Shown here piece after piece: positions 31,988 to 41,004 of a stretch of DNA of 64,000 nucleotides (positions are counted from its first letter, which is position 1; the number at the start of each line of letters is the position of its first letter). The stretch comes from Mesorhizobium sp. Pch-S. GTDB taxonomy: Bacteria > Pseudomonadota > Alphaproteobacteria > Rhizobiales > Rhizobiaceae. The translations under genes were made by a program, and so were the position numbers. Location of the stretch: positions 558,001 through 622,000 of the forward strand of contig NZ_CP029562.1 of assembly GCF_004136315.1 (NCBI RefSeq), given 5' to 3'. The notes under the pieces were generated by a model, which saw nothing but the letters and a program-made list of their open reading frames with translations, was not told the origin of the DNA and did not search any database.

Positions 31988-33765
31988 GCGGGCTTCCTCG
32001 TGAAAAGCGGGTTTGACATCGGAACGTAGCCGGCGAGCGGGTCGGTCACCTCGGTGTTCTCGTTGGTGTTCCTCAGCGAAAACAGGAAATTGCCCTTGCT
32101 GCCGAGCGTGGGCGAATTGAGCAGATAGTCGAGGCAGGCCGGGTTGCCGGGTCCACGCGCAGCGAGCCGCTCCAGCAGCAGGCGAAAGCGGGCGAGCAAG
32201 GCGTCCTCACTCGATAGTCCGGCATCGGCGAGCGCCGAAACGACCGCAAACACTCCGTTGATGACGAGGTAGTAGCCGAACAGCCGGGCAGCGGCTTCCG
32301 CATCGAAGACATGATCGCCCTTGCCGCCGGCGGCGGGCAGGTGCTCGCGCAGCATCGGCAGGAATTCCTGGACATAGCCAGTGCCCTGGCAGTCGCGGAA
32401 ATAGAGATGGCTGGGCCAGCCATCGTTCAACCCGACGACGAGATTCTGCTGATGCGCGCCAAACAGCAGTCCGAATTCCGAGAAGGCAAGGAAGAAAGGT
32501 TCGATCGCCGTATCGAGAAACCGTTCGAACCAGCATTCCGCAACCACGGACGGCTCCAGACCTTCCTGCTTGGCAACAAACCGGACGAGATCGGAAAGAT
32601 GGCTTTCCGCCTGTCCCGGGTGGCGCTCGCACAGGGCGCCCAGTACGGCTGCCTTGGGCGCATTGTCGCGCTGGAACGGGTTCTCGCGGAAGGACACGAT
32701 GGTGCTGGTGAGCACGGTCCCACCCGGCCCATCGCGCAATGCCATCCATGCCGGTTCGCCGAGCACAGTCAGCGTCGGGCAGATGCCCCTCAGCCTGTCG
32801 CCCAATGTACCCTTGACCAGGCTGTGCACCGAAAGTCCGCGGTCGCATTCGTGCCGCTCGATGATCCGACGCGAATTGGTCAGCTTGAGGTCAAGCGAGA
32901 ATTTCAGCATCCAGGTGCTGTCCGCAGAATGGATGGTGCGCAGCGACGTGGTCGCGCGCCATAAAGGTCCGCCCAGTCCGAGATCTCGCACGAGGCCGGC
33001 GGCGAAGAGACTCTGCACGGCCGGCACCAGCATCAGCCGCGAGGCCTGCCAGGGGTGCATGGGAAAAAGCCGCGAAGCTCCGGCCTTCTCCAAAAGGGAT
33101 GCGACGTCGTCTCCGGCGAGGGCCGGCACCATTTCAACGACATCATGCGGTTCAACGCTGCCATAGGCGAAGACTTCCGGATGCACTGCCCACCAGCGCA
33201 ATTGGAAAGCACAGCCATACTCGTGACCGAAGCGACGCGAATCTTCCTCGGAAAACTCATCGCGGCTCATCGGCGTGGGATGGACGGCGTGACCGAAACG
33301 CAATGCGCTCTCCGCCTCGATGAAGTCCGGCACGCCATCGGCAAACGGTCGCGTAGCCCCTCGTGTTGCGACAGTTTGGGCGACCGCCGCGACGCTGGCG
33401 GCCGACCGCCTCTGCAGGTTCAGCCTGCTGGCGCTGCTGGAACGGCCACGAATATCCGGCTCACGCAACAGCATGGCCAGAACATCGAAGAGTTCGATCT
33501 CTATGGTCCCGCCGTCGGTCAGCAGCCACATCCGGCCTTCGAAACCGTGATAGCCGACGCGAGACCGATGACGCAGCGGTGCGACAACAACCGCGCCTGT
33601 CGTTGGCAAATCAAGGACAAGAACGTCTTTGTCTCCTTGTGGAATACCAAAGCGTTCAGCGAGATCGAAACGGCATCCACTCCACTCCCGAATAAGAGCA
33701 TTTAATAATCTATCGACAGATGGTGCAGTATTACTTCTGTCATCTACATAAGTAATGGCATCCAT
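31984..33765 (-). CDS. iucA: NIS siderophore synthetase, IucA/RhbC-like
   Basis: This 593-residue ATP-dependent citrate-amide synthetase of the IucA/IucC family is first in the operon. Family stretches include GHAVHPTPMSRDEFSEED, FPMHPWQASRLMLVP, ATTSLRTIHSADSTWMLKFSLDLKLTNSRR and LFGAHQQNLVVGL (active-site AHxQN). FRDCQGTG is equivalent to the DFQGD strand. ATG at 33765 replaces a TTG eight codons upstream. The first codons and leader are AT-rich relative to the rest. It is divergent from an MFS transporter with an 84-bp shared promoter region, where no convincing Fur or RirA box was found. Confidence 0.92.
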   Translation of the reverse strand: MDAITYVDDRSNTAPSVDRLLNALIREWSGCRFDLAERFGIPQGDKDVLVLDLPTTGAVVVAPLRHRSRVGYHGFEGRMWLLTDGGTIEIELFDVLAMLLREPDIRGRSSSASRLNLQRRSAASVAAVAQTVATRGATRPFADGVPDFIEAESALRFGHAVHPTPMSRDEFSEEDSRRFGHEYGCAFQLRWWAVHPEVFAYGSVEPHDVVEMVPALAGDDVASLLEKAGASRLFPMHPWQASRLMLVPAVQSLFAAGLVRDLGLGGPLWRATTSLRTIHSADSTWMLKFSLDLKLTNSRRIIERHECDRGLSVHSLVKGTLGDRLRGICPTLTVLGEPAWMALRDGPGGTVLTSTIVSFRENPFQRDNAPKAAVLGALCERHPGQAESHLSDLVRFVAKQEGLEPSVVAECWFERFLDTAIEPFFLAFSEFGLLFGAHQQNLVVGLNDGWPSHLYFRDCQGTGYVQEFLPMLREHLPAAGGKGDHVFDAEAAARLFGYYLVINGVFAVVSALADAGLSSEDALLARFRLLLERLAARGPGNPACLDYLLNSPTLGSKGNFLFSLRNTNENTEVTDPLAGYVPMSNPLFTRKPA

Positions 33766-33849
33766 TGTTTTAACTCTCAGCAGTTGCAATTACATATTTA
33801 TTGTGAAATTGAACGGTGGCGTCTTCCGAATAACCTTGCCACATCTGCG

Positions 33850-35040
33850 ATGACCTCCATTCCTCCTCTCGAAGAAACAAAGCTGACGCGGCGCCTGGCG
33901 CTCGGCGTCATGTCGATCGGCTTCGGTCAATCGGCCTTTATCGTGCTGGTGCCATTGGTGATGGCTCGGCTCGGGCTGACCACACTCGACCTCGGCCTGG
34001 CCGTGGCCGCGGGCACGCTCGCCTTCCTGGTCGGCGCGCCGCTGTGGGGCAGTGCCAGCAGCCGGATCGGCCACGGCAGCATGATCCGCCTGCTTGGGCT
34101 GGCGATGCTGGCTGCGCAGGCACTGCTGGTGGTTCAGCTGTCGGCCGGGCCAACTGCTTATGCCATCGCATTGGTCGGGCTGATCCTCTCGCGGCTGATC
34201 TACGGCTTTGCCGCCGCCGGCGTGATGCCCGCGGCCCAGGCATGGCTTGCAGGTACGGTCGAAGCAGGTCGACGGCAGGCGGCCTTCGGGTTTTTGAGTG
34301 CCGGTCTCAACTTCGGCCGGCTTGCGGGTTCGGTGGCTGGCGCGGCCGCCGCGATCGCTGCACCGCTCACCGTGGCGCTGTTCATGCTGGCGCCACTGAT
34401 GCTGTGGCTGACGCCCAAGGGCACGGCGAAGGCCGAGGCCCTTGCAAAGGTCGGCACCACCAGGCTCTCGCCATTCGACAAGCGGATCCTGCCCTTCCTG
34501 CTGATCGGCGCCTGCATGACCGCCGGTTTTGGACAGGTGCAGATCATGCTCGGCCCACTGCTGCAGTCGAAGATCGGCCTCGACGCCGCCCAGGCGACGG
34601 CTGCGACCGGCGTTGCGCTCGCGCTGGTGGCCGTTGCCATGATCGTGGTGCAGACGCTTGTGCTGCCCAGGCTGCGCTGGAGTGAGCGCAGCGGCATCCT
34701 TGCCGGAACCGCACTGGTTGTGGCCGGTATGGCCGGCCTCGCGATTGCCAGCAACTATGGCGTCGGTGCCCTGGCACTGGCGGCAACGGGCTTCGGCACG
34801 GCGCTGGCGACGCCAGCGTACACTGCCTGGCTTGCACGACGTGTGGACACTCATGAACAGGGTGCCGCCGCCGGCTGGCTGTCGAGCGCCCATATCATTG
34901 GCCAGACGGCCGGCGCCCTGATGGGCGGTTTCGCTTTCCAGCTGGCAGCAGAGCTGCCGCTGTTGGGCTGCGCGGGCCTGGCGCTTGCCGCCGCCGCGAT
35001 TGCTGCCGCACTCGACAGGCGCGGCGGCACGCAGGGATGA
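33850..35040 (+). CDS. MFS transporter, probable siderophore exporter
   Basis: This 396-residue major-facilitator protein has about twelve membrane helices. MFS features include MARLGLTTLDLGLAVAAGTLAFLVGAPLWGSASSRIG near helix 2, with the basic loop motif in degenerate form, and AGLNFGRLAGSVAGAAAAIA in the middle. ATG at 33850 is chosen over TTG at 33784 because the latter would overlap the iucA leader. A divergent position beside the siderophore synthetase genes suggests it exports the siderophore, as MFS proteins do beside aerobactin loci. This is inference. Confidence 0.85.
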   Translation: MTSIPPLEETKLTRRLALGVMSIGFGQSAFIVLVPLVMARLGLTTLDLGLAVAAGTLAFLVGAPLWGSASSRIGHGSMIRLLGLAMLAAQALLVVQLSAGPTAYAIALVGLILSRLIYGFAAAGVMPAAQAWLAGTVEAGRRQAAFGFLSAGLNFGRLAGSVAGAAAAIAAPLTVALFMLAPLMLWLTPKGTAKAEALAKVGTTRLSPFDKRILPFLLIGACMTAGFGQVQIMLGPLLQSKIGLDAAQATAATGVALALVAVAMIVVQTLVLPRLRWSERSGILAGTALVVAGMAGLAIASNYGVGALALAATGFGTALATPAYTAWLARRVDTHEQGAAAGWLSSAHIIGQTAGALMGGFAFQLAAELPLLGCAGLALAAAAIAAALDRRGGTQG

Positions 35041-35060
35041 CGACACCGACCCGCGCGCGT

Positions 35061-36314
35061 TCATGAAATAGCCTCCGCCGGACGTTCGGCCGCAGCGGCG
35101 CTGCGCAGCATGCCATAGGTCATGATCACGGCGATGCCGGAGATTGCCGTTGCCAGCGCGAACAGCGGACCGTAGCCCATCATGTCTGCGAGACGGCCGG
35201 CAACCATCGACCCCACCAGATAGACGATGAGCTGGGCACAGGAGAGGATGGTGAAATCGGTGCCAGGCTGCTGCGACGAGGTCACCGACATGAACAGGCT
35301 GTAGAGCGCGACGATCTCCATGTAGCGCACCATCGTCTGCAGGAAGGACGCGCCGAAGATCGGCGCGGCATCGGAGAACAGCGCGAAGGCATGCAGCATG
35401 AAGATGGCAAAGCAGACGGTGCGCAGGCCGCCAAGCAGCGCCAGCACGGATGCCGAGCCATATCTGCGCAGCAGCAGCGCCGCGACGAAGGAACCGCCGA
35501 GACCGACGGTGACGGCGGCGCCGCCTGAGAGATAGCCGATCCAGTCGAGCGGGACACCGGCATCGACGAGATAGGCGCCTTCCATCGATTTCACCAGGCC
35601 TTCACTGGCGCGGTAGACCAGCGCGATCCACAGGATCCGCCGCGCTTCCGGCCGCGCCAGGAAGTTGCGGATGGACGGTCTTGTCAGAGCCGCCTGATTT
35701 TCGGCCGCCGGATCGGTCTCGCGCATGGCGAGCGCGGCGACCAAAGGAATGAACGACAGCACCGCGATCGTGACAATCGTAACGTCCCAGCCGTAGCGAT
35801 GATACAGGATCAGCCCCAGCGTCCCGCCGATGACGACGCCGAGCGCCACCGCACCGCCCTGGATGGCATTGCCGATCGGCCGGTCGGCCGGGTCGAGATA
35901 TTTCGCGGCATAGCCGTCGGTGGCGATATCCTGCGTCGACAGGAGCATGGCGACGAAGAAGCCGACGGCAAAGATCGCCCAGACGTCTGTGGGTTCGACA
36001 GCCAGCATGCCGAACAGTGCCGCGATGATGCCGAGCTGGGTGATGATGACCCAGCTGGCGCGATGCGCGCGCGCGAAGGGACGATAGCGGTCGATCAACG
36101 GCGCCCACAGGAACTTGAGCACCAGCGGCAGCATCAGAAGCGACAGCATGCCGATGGCCGTTCGTGACACGCCCTGTTCGCGCAGGATCGGCGGTATTGC
36201 CGCCGCGAACAGGTAGGTCGGGATGCCTTGCGCCAGATAGAGGCCGCCGAGCACGGCGAAAAGCCTGAGCCGCGAGCGGTTTTCCTGGATTTTTGGGAAT
36301 TCCGCTGCGCTCAT
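35061..36314 (-). CDS. RhtX/FptX/AmpG-like MFS permease, probable ferric-siderophore importer
   Basis: The 417-residue MFS protein starts with LFAVLGGLYLAQGIPTYLFAAAIPPILREQGVSRTAIG, followed by KFLWAPLIDRYRPF and STQDIATDGYAAKYL. This signature is shared by AmpG and the RhtX/FptX siderophore permeases. It lies 11 bp downstream of the TonB-dependent receptor in the same orientation. This suggests it carries the ferric siderophore across the inner membrane in place of an ABC importer. AmpG (muropeptide permease) is the main alternative; context favours siderophore import. Confidence 0.85.
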   Translation of the reverse strand: MSAAEFPKIQENRSRLRLFAVLGGLYLAQGIPTYLFAAAIPPILREQGVSRTAIGMLSLLMLPLVLKFLWAPLIDRYRPFARAHRASWVIITQLGIIAALFGMLAVEPTDVWAIFAVGFFVAMLLSTQDIATDGYAAKYLDPADRPIGNAIQGGAVALGVVIGGTLGLILYHRYGWDVTIVTIAVLSFIPLVAALAMRETDPAAENQAALTRPSIRNFLARPEARRILWIALVYRASEGLVKSMEGAYLVDAGVPLDWIGYLSGGAAVTVGLGGSFVAALLLRRYGSASVLALLGGLRTVCFAIFMLHAFALFSDAAPIFGASFLQTMVRYMEIVALYSLFMSVTSSQQPGTDFTILSCAQLIVYLVGSMVAGRLADMMGYGPLFALATAISGIAVIMTYGMLRSAAAAERPAEAIS

Positions 36315-36325
36315 GCCGCCACTCC

Positions 36326-38581
36326 CTAGAAGGTGACCTTGAAGGACGCCGCAATGGTGCGGCCAAGACCCGGCACGTCGGCACCACGCGTCGCGGACGC
36401 AGTCGGGTTGACGTAGTAGGTGTCGAAGATGTTGCGCACGGCGAAGTTGAGTTCCTGACCACCGGCGAATTTCTTGGTCACGCCGATGTTGGCCAGAACC
36501 GCGCCATCCAGTTCCTGGCTCGCGATGCGATCGCGACCGGAGAACATCTCCAGTTCCGTGCGCAGCGTCAGGTTGTTGTCGAAATGCGTTACGACGTAGG
36601 CCAGACCCTTGTAGGTGGTGGGGATGCGATTGTTCGGCAGATATTCGTTCGAGCCAATCTTGCCGTCCCGATTGGCGTCGTACTTGCCTTCGACGTAACC
36701 GACCGAGCCGCCCAGCGTGAACATCTCGTTGATGTCGTATTCGGCGTTGGCCTCGAAGCCCCAGATGCGCTCCTTCTGCTGCGAAACGCGGTTGGCAGCG
36801 ATGTCGTAGTTGACACCGTTGTCGGAGGTCGACAGGTAAGCGCTGGCACCACCCCGCACATTGCCCCAGTCACCGCGAAGACCGCCCTCCCAGGTGTTGA
36901 CCACCTGTGGCTCCGGCGCGATGTCGGCATAGCTGATGCGATAGTCCGGCGCATTGGTGCAGGGCAGAAGCGGCCGGATGCTGGTGCCATAGGCATCACA
37001 GGTCTCGGCATTGGTGTTGAGACCGGCGCGGCGGGTGAAACCGCCGATATCGGTGAGACTGAAGCCCTGCGAGAAATTGCCGAAGGCCTGCAGTTCCTGG
37101 GTAATGTCGAAGACCGCGCCGGCATTGAACGTGGCGGCGTTGTAGTCGAAGGATCCGCCGATGACGTCGATCGCGGGCAGTCCGACGAGATTTGAGCCGA
37201 CCAGAACCGCAGCGGCCGGCCGCTTGAAGTTATCGACATCGAGATAGAACTGGTCGAAGCGCACGCCGCCCTGCAGACGGAAGCGATCGGTGACCGGCAC
37301 TTCCGCCTGGGCAAAGGCAGCGACGGAATTCTGCGACGACGGGGCAATGGCATCCTGGCCGTTCAGGAGGGTCTGGCCTGTTTGGTCATGGGTGAAGTCG
37401 AAGCCCCAGGTCAGCGTGCTGCCCTGAGTGATGAAGTCGACCGGTGTGTTGACGGTGACGTTGAGACCCGAGCGCTGCACATCCAAGGCCGTCTGGTTGA
37501 AGGACGCCGTTGGGTCGCGGTTGATCGGCAAAAGGGTCGGTCGCGCCGGGTTGGTCGGAAGATAGACCTGCGAGTTGACCCGGGAGAATTTGGTGAAGGG
37601 CGACTGCTTGAAGATGTCGTTGTAGAACGCCTTCACTTCGAGCTTGCCGAACAGGAAATCGCTGTCGGTGAACTTGGCAGCGAGATATTTGGAATCCTCG
37701 ATGAGTGGCTCGCCGGTGTAGGCGTCGGAGAAGTTCGGCTTGACCGGGTTGCTCAGATAATCCGTGAACCAGTCAGCCTTCTGCCGCGCATAGGTCCAGT
37801 CGGCGCTGAGTTCAATGCGCTTGGAGCCGTTCTCGTAGCCAATCACGCCGGAGAGATCGCCCCAGCCGGTGCGATCGCCACCGCCCTGCCCCAGCATGGC
37901 ATCCGAGGCCATCTCGTTGCCGTGACCATCATAGGTGCGGCGGCTGAAATTGCCCGATGCGGATGCAAAATAGTCGAAGTCGCCGCTACGGCCTTCGACC
38001 TGGACGTTGCCGCTGGGCGCTGCCGACTTGCCGAAGTTCTCGGTGAAGGCGGTGACACCGGTACGCACCGTGACTTTCGGTGTATCGCTGGTGCCGCGCT
38101 TGGTGATGAAGTTGATGGTGCCGCCGGTGGCGCCGGCGCCGTAGAGGCTGGAGGCGCCATTGATGATTTCCACGCGCTCGACCGTGTCGAGGTCGATGGT
38201 GGCGAGGATGCGAGACACATCGCGCAGCGGCGTGTTGCGCGGCACGCCGTCGACCATGATCAACACGCTGCGACCACGGAAGGTTTCAGAGGCGCCCGAG
38301 ATCGTTTCATTGCGCGGCGCGTAGCCCGGCACCAGGCGCGCGATCAGGTCCGAGGCATTTTCCCCCTGCCCCACCGCCGTTCCGATGGCATTCTGGTCGA
38401 TGACCTGCACCGACTGCGCAACGCTCGAGATCGAGCGGTCGTCGCGCCCGGTGATGATGATCTTGTCGAGCGTCGTCGCGTTGTTGGAAGCCGGTTTTTG
38501 CGCATCCTGCGCAGTCTGCGCAAGGGCCGGTCCAGCCAGGATCGAGGAAGACAGCAACGACACCACGACAAGCTTCTGCAT
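36326..38581 (-). CDS. TonB-dependent ferric-siderophore receptor (IutA/RhtA-like)
   Basis: The 751-residue outer-membrane receptor has a signal peptide (QKLVVVSLLSSSILAGPALA). A TonB box and plug follow (KIIITGRDDRSISSVAQSVQVID ... GRSVLIMVDGVPRNTPLRDVSRILATIDLDTVERVEIINGASSLYGAGATGGTINFITKRG). The 22-strand barrel ends in ASFKVTF with the terminal aromatic. It imports ferric hydroxamate-citrate siderophore in exchange with TonB energy. It precedes the RhtX-like permease gene in an operon of its own. The promoter carries repeated TTGACT boxes and an iron-box-like palindrome. Confidence 0.94.
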   Translation of the reverse strand: MQKLVVVSLLSSSILAGPALAQTAQDAQKPASNNATTLDKIIITGRDDRSISSVAQSVQVIDQNAIGTAVGQGENASDLIARLVPGYAPRNETISGASETFRGRSVLIMVDGVPRNTPLRDVSRILATIDLDTVERVEIINGASSLYGAGATGGTINFITKRGTSDTPKVTVRTGVTAFTENFGKSAAPSGNVQVEGRSGDFDYFASASGNFSRRTYDGHGNEMASDAMLGQGGGDRTGWGDLSGVIGYENGSKRIELSADWTYARQKADWFTDYLSNPVKPNFSDAYTGEPLIEDSKYLAAKFTDSDFLFGKLEVKAFYNDIFKQSPFTKFSRVNSQVYLPTNPARPTLLPINRDPTASFNQTALDVQRSGLNVTVNTPVDFITQGSTLTWGFDFTHDQTGQTLLNGQDAIAPSSQNSVAAFAQAEVPVTDRFRLQGGVRFDQFYLDVDNFKRPAAAVLVGSNLVGLPAIDVIGGSFDYNAATFNAGAVFDITQELQAFGNFSQGFSLTDIGGFTRRAGLNTNAETCDAYGTSIRPLLPCTNAPDYRISYADIAPEPQVVNTWEGGLRGDWGNVRGGASAYLSTSDNGVNYDIAANRVSQQKERIWGFEANAEYDINEMFTLGGSVGYVEGKYDANRDGKIGSNEYLPNNRIPTTYKGLAYVVTHFDNNLTLRTELEMFSGRDRIASQELDGAVLANIGVTKKFAGGQELNFAVRNIFDTYYVNPTASATRGADVPGLGRTIAASFKVTF

Positions 38582-38643
38582 TTACACCCCCAGATTGCGG
38601 AGCCGGCATGCCCTCTCGCGGCCCTCTGAAGCGCGCCTAAATA

Positions 38644-38691
38644 ACTTAACCAAACGAGTCAAGTTTGAAGGCTACAAAAACAGTCAAGTTT
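38644..38691 (-). promoter_or_regulatory. Receptor promoter region: iron-responsive palindrome and repeated TTGACT boxes
   Basis: ACTTAAC-N7-GTCAAGT (38644-38664) is an inverted repeat with one arm mismatch. It contains TAA-N9-TCA (38647-38661), one base from the TGA-N9-TCA iron-responsive box reported for RirA in rhizobia. AGTCAAGTTT occurs twice, 25 bp apart (38657-38666, 38682-38691); on the coding strand each holds TTGACT, a -35-like box. It is 60-110 bp upstream of the receptor ATG. Confidence 0.5.
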
Positions 38692-38832
38692 TCGCGATGA
38701 GATGTTGCAGTGCGGCATCAAGGGCACACAGCAGGATTTCCATACCGTTGGGGCAGGCAGCCGTCTGCGGCCGACGCGTGACCGCAAACGGTTGGAGTGC
38801 TCACGTAATGAGGAGAGCTTGCACGGCTGACA

Positions 38833-38849
38833 AAGCGACGCTGTCGCTT
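38833..38849 (-). terminator. Short hairpin at the end of the LacI gene
   Basis: AAGCGAC-gct-GTCGCTT pairs directly at the stop codon of the LacI-type gene; only three T residues follow on the minus strand. It is a weak terminator candidate. Confidence 0.35.
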
Positions 38850-39871
38850 CAGCGGCGCTCCACCGGACGTCCGGTCGACTGGCGCACATGCAGCTCAGGC
38901 TTGATGAGTTCCTGCGAAGGGCGCACGGTTTGTCCGTTCAACTTGTCCAGCAGCGCGCTGGCGGCCCGGCGGCCGACTTCACGCTGGCCGTTCCAGACTG
39001 TGGTCAGCGCCGGCGTAGCGATCTGCGCTTCCTCGAGATCGTCATAGCCCGTCACGGAAATATCAACGCCCGGCACGAGGCCGGCTCGCGCAATGCCGTT
39101 CATCAGTCCAATGGCAACGAGATCGTTCCAGCAGCAGGCGGCGGTCGGCTTGTCCTTCAGCGCCAGGAACTGCGCCGCGGCTTCGAAGCCGCCCTGCTTG
39201 GTGCGCGGTCCCGGAACGCGCCAGGACGGCATCACTTCAAGACCTGCAGCCTCCATGGCATTGACATAGCCCTGATAGCGGTCGCGGCCCGTGGAGGTCT
39301 GGTCGGTGCCGCCAACCATGGCGATACGCTTGTGGCCGAGCGAGATCAGGTGATTGGTGGCAAGCGCCGTGCCATAGGCATCATCGCCGCGGAACACCGG
39401 CACATGCGCGCCATCGACATCGCGCGCGATCAATACCGCCGGCAAGCCGTTTTCTTCTGCCATGATGATGTCGGAAGCCGGCGTGTCGATGGCTGGCGAC
39501 ATGATCACGCCATCAGCGCCGAGCTGCAGCAGCGTGTCGATGAAAGTGCGCTGCTTGTCGAGCTGGTCGTAGTGATTGGAGAGCAGGAAGGTCTGCCGGC
39601 TGCGATCCAGTTCGTGTTCGATGGAGCGCAGGATCTCGGCATAGAACGGGTTCATGATGTCATGCACGACAACGCCGACAATGCCGGAACGCGAGGTTCG
39701 CAACGAGGCAGCACGGCGATTGTAGATGTAGCCGATTTCGCGGGCATGTTCCTTGATCTTCTCGCGGGTCGAACCCGCCACCAGCGGGCTGTCGCGCAGC
39801 GCCAGGGAAACAGTGGCCGTGGAGACGCCGAGCGCATCGGCAATGGTCGAAAGCTTGATCTTCTGTGCCAG
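38849..39871 (-). CDS. LacI-family transcriptional regulator with apparent CTG start
   Basis: Read from CTG at 39871 the protein has 340 residues and a standard LacI N terminus AQKIKLSTIADALGVSTATV, then SLALRDSPLVAGSTREKIKEHAREIGY. The periplasmic-binding-like effector domain includes IVGVVVHDIMNPFYAEILRSIE, HKRIAMVGGTDQTSTGRDRYQGY, AACCWNDLVAIGLMNGIARAG and DISVTGYDDLEEAQIA. No ATG, GTG or TTG lies in frame upstream of the helix-turn-helix before a stop. The first conventional start (GTG 39781) would remove the DNA-recognition helices. GGGAG lies about ten bases before the CTG. Its targets are unknown; a DMT transporter lies just upstream on the same strand. Confidence 0.8.
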   Translation of the reverse strand: MAQKIKLSTIADALGVSTATVSLALRDSPLVAGSTREKIKEHAREIGYIYNRRAASLRTSRSGIVGVVVHDIMNPFYAEILRSIEHELDRSRQTFLLSNHYDQLDKQRTFIDTLLQLGADGVIMSPAIDTPASDIIMAEENGLPAVLIARDVDGAHVPVFRGDDAYGTALATNHLISLGHKRIAMVGGTDQTSTGRDRYQGYVNAMEAAGLEVMPSWRVPGPRTKQGGFEAAAQFLALKDKPTAACCWNDLVAIGLMNGIARAGLVPGVDISVTGYDDLEEAQIATPALTTVWNGQREVGRRAASALLDKLNGQTVRPSQELIKPELHVRQSTGRPVERR

Positions 39872-39893
39872 CGCTCTGGGCTCCCGCTCGCGA

Positions 39894-39908
39894 TTTAAAC
39901 TGTTTAAA
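39894..39908. promoter_or_regulatory. Palindrome TTTAAAC-T-GTTTAAA upstream of the LacI gene
   Basis: Perfect 7-bp arms around one base lie 23 bp before the CTG start, overlapping the expected leader. The spot and symmetry suit a LacI-type autoregulatory operator. Confidence 0.5.
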
Positions 39909-39937
39909 AGCGGCTTATGCCATCGAACGACGGCAAA

Positions 39938-40879
39938 TCAAAGCTTTTTTGCCAGCTCGCCGGTTTCGGCGTCCAGAGCGGCCTTGTGATGGACGCGCAG
40001 CCGGTGTTCGCGATGCAGGATGTAAAGCCCGCTGGCAACGATGATGGCAGCACCTGCAAGCGTCCAGCCGTCGGGAAACTGGCCGAAGATGAAGAAGCCG
40101 AAACCGATCATCCAGATCATCTGCGAATACGGATATGGCGCCAGCGCCGTCGCGGTCGCCAGCTTGTAGGCGCGGATCAGCAGCCAGTGACCGCAGCCAC
40201 CAAAGACACCGAGCAGGAGCAGGATCGTCCAATGCCAGGCATCCGCTGGCAGGGTGATGGAAAAGAACAGCGTCGGCGAAAGGATGACAGCCGGCGCCAG
40301 CGCCGAATAGAAAATCAGGCTTTCCGGCGTCTCGGTCCCAGCCATGCGCCGCGTCATGATCACGTACAGCGAGTTGGAGAGCATCGAGCCGAGTGCGAAC
40401 AGATGGCCGACGCCGAACACGCCGACACCCGGACGGGTGATCACCAGCACGCCGATGAAACCGGCCAGGATCGCCAGCCAGCGCCGCCAGCCGGCCCATT
40501 CGCCAAGCAATGGTCCTGCCAGGGCGGTAATCACCATCGGGCCAAAGAAATAGATCGATGTCGTCTCGGCCAATTGCAGCGTGCGCAGCGCGACGATGTT
40601 GCAAAGGGTGGAACCCGCCAGAAGCATGCCGCGCAGGATGTGAGCCTTGAGGTTCACAGCCCGGAACCGCCCGATGCCTTGCCACGCCCGGAACAGTCCC
40701 ATCACCAGCACGACATGGACGCTGAAACGAACCCAGGCGATGAACAGTGGCGCCAGGCCGGCAAGCACCAGATACTTGATCGACGTGTCGAGGAAGGAGA
40801 ACACCACATAGACGGACAGCATGTAGGCGATCGCCGCGGGCGGCGTCGCGCTCTCATCCTGTCTGTCTGGCTGGTTCAC
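39938..40879 (-). CDS. DMT-superfamily (EamA) transporter
   Basis: The 313-residue membrane protein has two EamA repeats, about ten helices: AYMLSVYVVFSFLDTSIKYLV at the start, LKAHILRGMLLAGSTLCNIVALRTLQLAETTSIYFFGPMVITALAG in the first repeat, and APYPYSQMIWMIGFGFFIFGQFPDGWTLAGAAIIVASGLYILHRE in the second. These proteins export or import metabolites such as amino acids. GTG at 40879 is chosen; TTG at 40945 would add an unlikely N terminus. The start remains uncertain because no strong ribosome site is visible. No functional link to neighbours can be shown. Confidence 0.85.
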   Translation of the reverse strand: MNQPDRQDESATPPAAIAYMLSVYVVFSFLDTSIKYLVLAGLAPLFIAWVRFSVHVVLVMGLFRAWQGIGRFRAVNLKAHILRGMLLAGSTLCNIVALRTLQLAETTSIYFFGPMVITALAGPLLGEWAGWRRWLAILAGFIGVLVITRPGVGVFGVGHLFALGSMLSNSLYVIMTRRMAGTETPESLIFYSALAPAVILSPTLFFSITLPADAWHWTILLLLGVFGGCGHWLLIRAYKLATATALAPYPYSQMIWMIGFGFFIFGQFPDGWTLAGAAIIVASGLYILHREHRLRVHHKAALDAETGELAKKL

Positions 40880-41004
40880 GGTGGCAGGCGTCTTGAAAAT
40901 GATCTTGCCCGCTTGTGCGGGAAGAGGCGTAAAGCGGCAACACAAAAGATGTCATCCGCCTTGGAATTTTGCGCCTCGGAGACTGCCACGGACGATTTCG
41001 TCGA

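Noticed and set aside
33766..33849. Fur/RirA box in the iucA promoter
   Set aside because: No TGA-N9-TCA or good 19-bp Fur-like palindrome was found; CAATT-N15-AATTG at 33787-33811 is too loose to name.
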